A DNA stretch of 64,000 bases, taken from positions 56,164 through 120,163 of the IMG/VR virus record IMGVR_UViG_3300035670_000050; one strand, given 5' to 3'. Positions 58,643 through 64,000 of the stretch are shown piece by piece (the stretch's first letter is position 1; every line of letters begins with the position of its first letter). A program made the translations under genes and the position numbers. The DNA comes from a virus. Under the pieces are notes generated by a model. The model was not told the DNA's origin and ran no database searches. It saw only the letters and a program-made list of their open reading frames with translations.

Positions 58643-59827
58643 ATGCCTCGCACTATTAATCGCCAACTTTTCATTGACGCCCTTGTTGCAACCGGTAAAA
58701 CTTCTTTGACTCGTACTGAAGTCAAAGATGTTGCCAAAAAAGTAGGAATTGGAAGTATTCAATGGTTTACCAGTGACGAACAAAATCGTCTGAAGCGTGG
58801 ACTATATAAAGTACCCACTGCTGTTGCAAAACCTGCAACAGCTGCTCCCGTAACTATTGAAATGCAAGCTCAGGTTATTCCTATGCAAACTTCTAAAAAT
58901 CGTATCAGTTCGGTTGTGACTGATCTTGAGGTCGAAAACCTTGTACCGAATGTATACAAAAATTATGTACCGTTCGGTCATTTTGACGATCTCGTTTCGA
59001 TCATCGGTTCGAATCGATTCTATCCGATCTTCATTACTGGTCAATCAGGTAATGGTAAAACAATGTCTGTTGAACAGGCTTGTGCCAAACTAAAACGCAA
59101 ATTCGTTTGCGTCTCTATGACACCTGAAACTGATGAAAGTGATCTGTTCGGTAATTTCGTTTTGATCAATGGTCAAATGGAATGGCGTGATGGTCCTGTG
59201 ACTGTTGCTGCTCGTCAAGGTGCAGTACTCTGTATTGATGAGATTGACTACGGTTCACAAAACCTTTCCAGTTTGCAGCGTGTTCTTGAAGGCAAACCAT
59301 TCTTGCTTAAAAAGAAGAATGAACTGATTCAACCTGCACCTGGTTTTACAGTTGTTGCCACTGCGAACACAAAAGGTAAAGGTTCAGAAGATGGTCGTTA
59401 CATGTTCACCAATGTTCTGAACGAAGCATTTCTTGAGCGTTTTCTCAATACTTACGAACAAGAATGGCCTTCCAACAAAACTGAACAAAAGATTCTTAAG
59501 AAAGAACTTGAATCTCTTGGTCGTGCTGATGATGAATTTGCTCAGAAACTTGTTACTTGGGCAGAAGTCATTCGCAAAACCTTTGTTGAAGGCGGTGTTG
59601 ACGAAGTGATTTCCACTCGCCGTCTTGTGCATATTGCCAAGACCTACTCTGTGTTCGGAGATCGCATTAAGGCAATTACGCTTTGTTTGAATCGTTTCGA
59701 TGATGATACAAAGATTTCTTTCCTTGATCTCTACACTAAAGTAGATGCCGGTGCCAACACTGAAACTCTGATGACACAAACACAACCTGTGCCTGAAGAG
59801 ATTGGCAAAGAAGATATTCCTTTCTAA
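58643..59827 (+). CDS. CobS-like AAA+ ATPase (MoxR family)
   Basis: A 394-residue protein. The N-terminal ~60 residues form a winged-helix-like segment (TRTEVKDVAKKVGIGSIQWF), then a linker, then the AAA+ core: Walker A GQSGNGKT at 133-140, Walker B AVLCIDEID with D199-E200, sensor-type VVATANTKGKGSEDGRY and arginine-rich STRRLVHIAKTYSVFGDR. Text and size match CobS, the ATPase of cobaltochelatase, known as an auxiliary gene in marine T4-like phages. The neighbouring CobT-like VWA protein is the natural partner. It has its own strong promoter. Confidence 0.88.
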   Translation: MPRTINRQLFIDALVATGKTSLTRTEVKDVAKKVGIGSIQWFTSDEQNRLKRGLYKVPTAVAKPATAAPVTIEMQAQVIPMQTSKNRISSVVTDLEVENLVPNVYKNYVPFGHFDDLVSIIGSNRFYPIFITGQSGNGKTMSVEQACAKLKRKFVCVSMTPETDESDLFGNFVLINGQMEWRDGPVTVAARQGAVLCIDEIDYGSQNLSSLQRVLEGKPFLLKKKNELIQPAPGFTVVATANTKGKGSEDGRYMFTNVLNEAFLERFLNTYEQEWPSNKTEQKILKKELESLGRADDEFAQKLVTWAEVIRKTFVEGGVDEVISTRRLVHIAKTYSVFGDRIKAITLCLNRFDDDTKISFLDLYTKVDAGANTETLMTQTQPVPEEIGKEDIPF

Positions 59828-59843
59828 TTTGCCTTAAAAAGTA

Positions 59844-59872
59844 TTGACAAATGTATGACCCTGTAGTATGAT
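59844..59872 (+). promoter_or_regulatory. Near-consensus sigma-70 promoter before winged-helix gene
   Basis: TTGACA (59844-59849), 17-bp spacer, TATGAT (59867-59872). Predicted start near 59879, at the left foot of a perfect inverted repeat. Confidence 0.85.
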
Positions 59873-59876
59873 GTAC

Positions 59877-59926
59877 ACATGTCTGAGAGAACAGTCGCCT
59901 TTCAGACATGTTTCTAACCTGCGACT
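59877..59926 (+). ncRNA. Structured 5' leader: stem-loop with possible pseudoknot
   Basis: ACATGTCTGA (59877-59886) and TCAGACATGT (59902-59911) form a perfect stem starting at the predicted +1. The loop holds AGTCGC (59893-59898), which is exactly complementary to GCGACT at 59921-59926, giving an H-type pseudoknot with feasible loop lengths (6, 3 and 10 nt). The ribosome-binding site (GGAG, 59939-59942) follows 12 nt later. The same dyad could instead be a DNA operator over the start site. Confidence 0.6.
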
Positions 59927-59950
59927 ATTTTACTTTATGGAGTATTTTGA

Positions 59951-60220
59951 ATGTCTGTTAAATCTAAAGTTCTTAACTATCTGTCCAAGTCCACTGGTTA
60001 CAACACCCTGACCCCTGCAAAGATGCAGAGCATGTTCGGTGTTGCAAATCCCTCCGCAACCATTAATGATCTTCGCAATGAAGGTCATGCAATCTACCTG
60101 AACAGCCGCATTGTGAACGGCGAGAAAGTTTCTTTCTATCGTTTGGGTACACCTACTAAACGAATGATTGCTGCAGGCATCTCTGCTCTGCGCTCGGCAG
60201 GAGTTCGTACTTTTGCTTAA
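59951..60220 (+). CDS. Small winged-helix (HTH_39-like) DNA-binding protein
   Basis: An 89-residue protein. YLSKSTGYNTLTPAKMQSMF, then GVANPSATINDLRNEGHAIY, and SRIVNGEKVSFYRLGTPTKR, fit the HTH_39-type winged helix (LTxxQAxxxFGVxxxxxRIxxLRxxGxxIxxxxxxxxGxxxxxYxL). It has its own strong promoter, a structured leader and a strong terminator, making a single-gene unit. By hand count the gene is 123 of 270 bases G+C (about 46%), far above the fibre genes. It may be a highly expressed early regulator, possibly controlling its own start-site dyad. Confidence 0.8.
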   Translation: MSVKSKVLNYLSKSTGYNTLTPAKMQSMFGVANPSATINDLRNEGHAIYLNSRIVNGEKVSFYRLGTPTKRMIAAGISALRSAGVRTFA

Positions 60221-60236
60221 GAAGTAGTAAAAAAAC

Positions 60237-60277
60237 AAAGAGGAAGCATATATACAAGTGTATGCTTCCTCTTTTTT
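60237..60277 (+). terminator. Strong rho-independent terminator after winged-helix gene
   Basis: A 14-bp perfect stem (AAAGAGGAAGCATA with TATGCTTCCTCTTT), a loop of 10 nt and a T-run ending at 60277. Confidence 0.93.
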
Positions 60278-60293
60278 CGTTTATGGGTGAATT

Positions 60294-61109
60294 ATGGAAA
60301 TTAAAGTTGATATTGAAAAACTAAGACAGAATAAACTATTTGTTGCTACACCAATGTACGGTGGAATGGCACATGGTCTTTATATGAAGTCTTCGTTAGA
60401 TTTGCAAAATGTAATGAACAAATATGGAATTGAATGTAAATTTTCATTTCTATTTAATGAATCTTTGATCACTAGGGCTAGAAATTATCTCGTTGATGAA
60501 TTTCTCAGATCAAATTGTACACATATGTTGTTTCTTGATTCTGATATTGGTTATTCAGCTCAAGATGTTCTTGCTCTTCTAGCATTAGATAAAGAAGTTA
60601 TTGGTGCCCCATATCCAAAGAAGGCAATTAATTGGCGTAACATTATTGAAGCCATCAAAAAGAATCCTGATATCGAAGTTGATGAAGTTCAGAAACTTGT
60701 TGGTGACTATGTATTCAATGTAGTGAAAGGTACTAAATCATTTTCTGTAACAGAACCTCTTGAAGTGATGGAAATTGGTACTGGTTATATGATGATTAAA
60801 CGAGAAGTTTTTGATAAGATGAAAGAAGCTTATCCAATGATTCATTATAAACCAGATCATGTTGGCCAGAAAAACTTTGACGGTTCAAGGTATATTCATG
60901 CTTTCTTTGATACTGTAATTGACTACAAAGAATCTATTACTGGTGGTGGTTCAGATCGTTACCTAAGTGAAGACTATATGTTCTGTCAGATGTGGCGTAA
61001 AATTGGTGGACAGATTTTCTTGTGTCCTTGGATGAAAACTCAACATATTGGCACTTACGCTTTCAATGGTAATATGCCTGCTGTTGCCAATTATACAGGT
61101 AAACTATGA
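60294..61109 (+). CDS. Glycosyltransferase-like (GT-A fold) protein
   Basis: A 271-residue protein. KLFVATPMYGGMAHGLYMKS, then NESLITRARNYLVDEFLRSN, CTHMLFLDSDIGYSAQDVLA with a DSD nucleotide-sugar motif, and EIGTGYMMIKREVFDKMKEA and SEDYMFCQMWRKIGGQIFLC, match the GT-A glycosyltransferase found in the replication/regulatory region of many T4-like marine phages. It may glucosylate phage DNA or a protein; the substrate is not known. No Shine-Dalgarno is clear (GGGTGA upstream). The last 4 nt overlap the next gene. Confidence 0.75.
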   Translation: MEIKVDIEKLRQNKLFVATPMYGGMAHGLYMKSSLDLQNVMNKYGIECKFSFLFNESLITRARNYLVDEFLRSNCTHMLFLDSDIGYSAQDVLALLALDKEVIGAPYPKKAINWRNIIEAIKKNPDIEVDEVQKLVGDYVFNVVKGTKSFSVTEPLEVMEIGTGYMMIKREVFDKMKEAYPMIHYKPDHVGQKNFDGSRYIHAFFDTVIDYKESITGGGSDRYLSEDYMFCQMWRKIGGQIFLCPWMKTQHIGTYAFNGNMPAVANYTGKL

Positions 61110-61378
61110 TTGATTACAAATATGATGAAGATCGTCTTTTGAAAGAATTCAAAGACTATATAGATAGCACTTATGGCGAGCATTACTCAATGAATAAGTT
61201 TCAGGCAACTGAATTTATTCTTGATGCTGGCCATGGTGACGGATTTTGTATAGGAAATATTATGAAGTATGCACAAAGATACGGCAAAAAAGGTGGTTAT
61301 AACCGAAAAGATTTGCTAAAAGTGTTGCATTACGGATTAATTTTACTATATAATCATGACAGTCTAAAAAGAAATTAG
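61106..61378 (+). CDS. DUF3310-like small protein
   Basis: A 90-residue protein. NKFQATEFILDAGHGDGFCI, then GNIMKYAQRYGKKGGYNRKD and LLKVLHYGLILLYNHD, follow the DUF3310 pattern (xxxEFIxxxxxxxFxxGNxxKYxxRxxxKxGxxxxDLxKxxHYxxxL) that is common in phages as a stand-alone helical protein or as a domain linked to nucleotide metabolism. It overlaps the glycosyltransferase by 4 nt. Its stop lies inside a stem-loop (61359-61383). Confidence 0.75.
   Translation: MIDYKYDEDRLLKEFKDYIDSTYGEHYSMNKFQATEFILDAGHGDGFCIGNIMKYAQRYGKKGGYNRKDLLKVLHYGLILLYNHDSLKRN
61325..61354 (+). promoter_or_regulatory. Possible sigma-70 promoter within the DUF3310 gene
   Basis: TTGCAT (61325-61330), 18-bp spacer, TATAAT (61349-61354). 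The -10 is perfect and the -35 weak. The predicted start near 61361 coincides with the foot of a stem-loop, as for the winged-helix gene. Confidence 0.45.
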
Positions 61379-61430
61379 ACTGTTAGTGTGAGTAAAATCA
61401 CACTTTGTTGTGACCCTGTCGAAAAACAGG
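61359..61430 (+). ncRNA. Three consecutive stem-loops in the leader of the 388-aa gene
   Basis: Hairpin 1: ACAGTCTAA (61359-61367) with TTAGACTGT (61375-61383), 9 bp. Hairpin 2: AGTGTGA (61385-61391) with TCACACT (61398-61404), 7 bp. Hairpin 3: CCTGT (61415-61419) with ACAGG (61426-61430). No long T-run follows, so they do not look like simple terminators. The ribosome-binding site AAGGAGA comes ~25 nt later. Confidence 0.6.
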
Positions 61431-61466
61431 TATTTAAAACTTTAACCCTTAAAAAGGAGAATTACC

Positions 61467-62633
61467 ATGGCTGTAAAACCTATTGTAGCATTATCAAAAA
61501 ACTTCAGATTTACTGACGATCACTTAGAATTCGTAAAACAGTCAATCAAAAAAGAATCTTATCCAGCTTATCCAGAACTCTTTGGGGAATTACTTCCTGA
61601 AGGATTGGAATTCGTAGATTTCATCTTGATGGAAACTGATTCAATCTCCCGCTCTTCTGCTCAGTCAAACAGTCAGTTTGTTCGACATGGGGGTGGTAAT
61701 GATCGTTATGCAGATCACTTGCATGACCTCACAACAAATGGATGGAGACTACATGGTCGACCAATCTGTGTTGTTGAAGAAGACAAAGGTTCATATACAC
61801 TTTTAGATGGACGCACAAAAGATTCTATTCTTGAGTTGCCAACTCTGAAAGTACGAAACCGCATCGTCGCTTTGTACAAATACACAACAAAAGATACAAG
61901 TGTTCGTTCATTTGCTACATTAACATTTGGACTCAACGCAAATAAAGAGAACGGTCCTTCTGGTACTGTAAAACTCGATGATATCATTAGTGTTGGAAAG
62001 AAGCTTGTTGCTGAAGGTTCTCTTTCATTCAACCGTGATGTTGTTGAGAGTTGGGTAAAAGTTGTTGGTGCAGATTTCACACCTTCAAAAATCGAACGAA
62101 TGACTAGTCTCATTTTTGATCACTCTGCTTATTCTGCAAGAACTGGTCTTGAACCAAAAGAGTGGAAATTTGGGAATGTAGATTCTTGGTTGAAACAGAA
62201 CAAATACATCGATACAAACACAGTAATTTATTTTCCTGTATCTTACAGTACTGTTTCGAAATCAATCTTTGATGCTGCAAAAGTATCACTTATGAACCCC
62301 ACAAAAGAAGTTCGTGTTGTTATTCACACTGGTCTGTTGTCTGGCGCTTCATTGGAATCAACTTTCATCACCAGAGTACTACGATTCAAAGAAATGTGGT
62401 ATGAGAAATTGAGCTACATCAGTTCCGGTTTCTTTGATGGAAAAAGCACTTCTGATTTCAAAATCAAATTATATGGTGTAGTTCCTGCTAATTTGGAAGG
62501 GCTTTGTCCTGATGATGGAAAATTAATTGTGTTTGGTAAGAACGATCAGAACATCACAACACAATACTTAACAAACAAAAGTTTATATTCAAAGTTTATT
62601 GAAGAAGACGAAGAAGATTCGGAAGAAGTTTAA
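61467..62633 (+). CDS. Conserved early protein, unknown, 388 aa
   Basis: A good Shine-Dalgarno (AAGGAGA). N-terminal half: LSKNFRFTDDHLEFVKQSIK, HGGGNDRYADHLHDLTTNGW, RPICVVEEDKGSYTLLDGRT, then KDSILELPTLKVRNRIVALY. The segment YTLLDGRTKDSIL resembles the DGxxR/xxxxL core of ParB-like domains, but the rest of that fold is not evident. The C-terminal half has alternating strands (VIYFPVSYSTVSKSIFDAAK, KEVRVVIHTGLLSGASLEST), and it ends with an acidic tail (EEDEEDSEEV). It sits just before the sliding clamp and after a structured leader. Function not known. Confidence 0.6.
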   Translation: MAVKPIVALSKNFRFTDDHLEFVKQSIKKESYPAYPELFGELLPEGLEFVDFILMETDSISRSSAQSNSQFVRHGGGNDRYADHLHDLTTNGWRLHGRPICVVEEDKGSYTLLDGRTKDSILELPTLKVRNRIVALYKYTTKDTSVRSFATLTFGLNANKENGPSGTVKLDDIISVGKKLVAEGSLSFNRDVVESWVKVVGADFTPSKIERMTSLIFDHSAYSARTGLEPKEWKFGNVDSWLKQNKYIDTNTVIYFPVSYSTVSKSIFDAAKVSLMNPTKEVRVVIHTGLLSGASLESTFITRVLRFKEMWYEKLSYISSGFFDGKSTSDFKIKLYGVVPANLEGLCPDDGKLIVFGKNDQNITTQYLTNKSLYSKFIEEDEEDSEEV

Positions 62634-62653
62634 TTTAAAGGAAAAATTATATT

Positions 62654-63343
62654 ATGAAATTATCTGATACTACATTGGCTGTTTTGAAAAACTTTGGAAC
62701 CATCAATCAAGGTCTTTTCTTGAAGAAAGGGAAGACCTTGAAAACTGTTTCCAATCTTAAAAACATTTTTGCTAAGGCTACAATTACAGACGAACTACCA
62801 AAAGACTTTGGTATCTATGATATCAATGAATTTTTGTCTGTTCTTTCTCTACACAAAAACGACCTTGAGTTGGAGTTTGATGAGAAGAATGTAATTATAT
62901 CTGGGCAAAAAGGCCGTAGTAAAATTAAGTATCGGTTTTGTGAACCTACAATGATCGTGACCCCTCCAGAAAAAGATTTGCAGATGCCAAGTCCTGAAAT
63001 TCAAGTCAAACTTTCGGCTGAAGATTTTCGTTGGATTTTGGACTCTGCAAATGTTTTGGGGTCACCTCAGATCGCTGTAGAATCTGATGGTAGTACAGTC
63101 AAAGTACTTACCATCGATCTCGCAAACGATTCTGCACACACACAGTCACTTGAATTAGAATCTGAAGGCAATGGTAATAAGTATCGTATGATTTTCAAAA
63201 CGGAAAACATTCAGAAACTTTTGACCGGTGCATATGATCTTTCTATTTCATCTAAAGGCATTGCTCATTTCAAAAACACAAAGTTTTCGATTGAGTATTA
63301 CATTACTACTGAAGTTGGTTCTACATTTGAGGCTAAGAAATGA
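62654..63343 (+). CDS. gp45: DNA polymerase sliding clamp gp45
   Basis: A 229-residue protein (T4 gp45 is 228). MKLSDTTLAVLKNFGTINQG, FLKKGKTLKTVSNLKNIFAK, LPKDFGIYDINEFLSVLSLH and SAEDFRWILDSANVLGSPQI match gp45. The trimeric ring tethers the polymerase gp43 and, as mobile enhancer, activates gp55-dependent late transcription. It is followed by clamp loader gp44, as in T4. AAAGGAAA is the ribosome-binding site. Confidence 0.95.
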   Translation: MKLSDTTLAVLKNFGTINQGLFLKKGKTLKTVSNLKNIFAKATITDELPKDFGIYDINEFLSVLSLHKNDLELEFDEKNVIISGQKGRSKIKYRFCEPTMIVTPPEKDLQMPSPEIQVKLSAEDFRWILDSANVLGSPQIAVESDGSTVKVLTIDLANDSAHTQSLELESEGNGNKYRMIFKTENIQKLLTGAYDLSISSKGIAHFKNTKFSIEYYITTEVGSTFEAKK

Positions 63344-63516
63344 GATTCAAATACTTTATTGATAAAGAAAAAAATGTTAGTATAGCCATCAATCCAGATG
63401 AAGTATATCTTGTAGAAGATTCTCCACTAGGAACAAGAATTCTTTTCACTAATAATTCTTATGTTGTAGTGACAGAGAACTACATGATGGCTGTTACGAG
63501 GTTGAGTGAGTTTTAA
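63340..63516 (+). CDS. FlbD-like micro-protein, 58 aa
   Basis: Starts at ATG 63340 overlapping the gp45 stop (ATGA) and ends at TAA 63516, so it is tightly coupled. Product: MRFKYFIDKEKNVSIAINPD, then EVYLVEDSPLGTRILFTNNS, then YVVVTENYMMAVTRLSEF. The layout (INPDxVxxVEDxPxGTxIxFTNxxYVVVxExxxxxV) closely follows the small FlbD family of beta-rich proteins. It stands between clamp and clamp loader genes; T4 keeps the small polymerase-binding protein RpbA near gp45, but no sequence likeness is seen. Function unknown. Confidence 0.7.
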   Translation: MRFKYFIDKEKNVSIAINPDEVYLVEDSPLGTRILFTNNSYVVVTENYMMAVTRLSEF

Positions 63517-63549
63517 TTTCAATGATTTATTTGATGAAGGATTTATATA

Positions 63550-64000
63550 ATGACAAATCTAGAACACTTGTTGTTCACAGAGAAGTATCGTCCAAAAACA
63601 ATTCAGGACTGTATTCTACCAGAAAGGTTGAAGAAACCATTTCAAGAGTACGTCAATCAGAAGAGCATACCAAATCTTCTTCTGGCTGGCGGACCAGGAA
63701 TTGGAAAAACGACAGTTGCGAAAGCAATGTGCAACGAAATCGGTTGCGACTTTCTAGTAATCAATGGTTCTGATGAGAGTGGCATTGATACATTTAGAAC
63801 GAAGATTAAAAACTATGCATCGTCAATGAGTCTTTCTGGTGGCCGCAAGGTCATCATCATTGACGAGGCAGATTATCTTAATCCAAATTCTACTCAACCT
63901 GCTTTGCGTAATGCAATCGAAGAGTTCTCAGGTAACTGTTCTTTTATCTTTACCTGTAATTACAAGAATCGTATCATAGAACCATTACATTCTCGTTGTG
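63550..64000 (+). CDS. gp44: Clamp loader ATPase subunit gp44 (3' truncated by window edge)
   Basis: ATG at 63550 follows AAGGA. The visible 150 codons read MTNLEHLLFTEKYRPKTIQD, Walker A GGPGIGKTT (~47-55), Walker B VIIIDEADYL (~101-110), and CNYKNRIIEPLHSRC, where the final R-C is the SRC motif of clamp loaders. The frame is open to the window end. gp44 with gp62 loads the gp45 ring. Confidence 0.95.
   Translation, partial: MTNLEHLLFTEKYRPKTIQDCILPERLKKPFQEYVNQKSIPNLLLAGGPGIGKTTVAKAMCNEIGCDFLVINGSDESGIDTFRTKIKNYASSMSLSGGRKVIIIDEADYLNPNSTQPALRNAIEEFSGNCSFIFTCNYKNRIIEPLHSRC

Noticed and set aside
1-64000. tRNA genes, rRNA, insertion sequences and photosynthesis auxiliary genes
   Set aside because: No cloverleaf with a T-loop GGTTCRA in an intergenic region, no transposase and no psbA/psbD-like text was found; the only mobile genes seen are the two homing endonucleases.

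Overview
The window is a 64-kb piece of a T4-like (Straboviridae/Kyanoviridae-type) tailed phage with a contractile tail. The DNA is AT-rich, and almost every gene is packed head-to-tail on the + strand with 1-20 nt overlaps or very short gaps. The T4 core genes appear in the order typical of marine T4-like phages: baseplate gp8, neck gp13-gp14-gp15, terminase gp16-gp17, sheath gp18, tube gp19, portal gp20, prohead core, protease gp21, scaffold gp22, capsid gp23, then uvsY-uvsW, gp55, gp47-gp46 and gp45-gp44. Together with a peptide deformylase, a CobS-like ATPase and GYSG-repeat fibres, this points to a marine T4-like phage of the cyanophage/Pelagibacter-phage group. The host cannot be fixed from this window; no photosynthesis genes are seen.

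Layout. 1-7.4 kb: the end of gp8 and a 1997-residue DUF4815-type virion protein. 7.4-25.4 kb: an adhesin/tail-fibre island with small accessory proteins, fibres with Gly-X-Ser collagen-like stretches, a beta-helix protein, a seven-repeat delta-60 beta-propeller, a Calx-beta-like protein, and four paralogous genes that each encode six kelch-like repeats (probable six-bladed propellers). 25.4-28.5 kb: a conserved coiled-coil protein, a double glycosyltransferase and a cytidylyltransferase-cupin fusion. 28.5-45.5 kb: neck, packaging, tail and head genes, most preceded by T4-type late promoter boxes (TATAAATA or close variants). A homing endonuclease sits between gp19 and gp20, and strong terminators follow gp19 and gp23. 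45.5-54.5 kb: a tail-tube-like protein, recombination and replication-recombination genes, the late sigma factor gp55 with a DUF465 neighbour, gp47 and gp46 separated by an HNH homing endonuclease, and a peptide deformylase / Asp-Asn hydroxylase-like / GNAT trio. One micro-ORF with a strong ribosome-binding site lies on the minus strand at 54.5 kb. 54.6-64 kb: a DNA methyltransferase, a CobT-like HExxH+VWA protein with a CobS-like AAA+ partner, a GC-richer winged-helix regulator, a glycosyltransferase, a DUF3310 protein, an unknown 388-residue protein, the sliding clamp, a 58-residue FlbD-like micro-protein and the start of clamp loader gp44.

Regulation visible in the sequence. Structural genes carry late boxes that match recognition by gp55, which is encoded in the window, working with the clamp gp45, also encoded. 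The right-hand part carries near-consensus sigma-70 promoters (TTGACA/TATAAT). Two of these share an identical upstream dyad cassette, and two start transcription at the foot of a perfect stem-loop, one of which can fold as a pseudoknot. Least expected are the repeated six-blade kelch array, the CobS/CobT-like pair, the repeated promoter dyad, the structured leaders and the lone minus-strand micro-gene.
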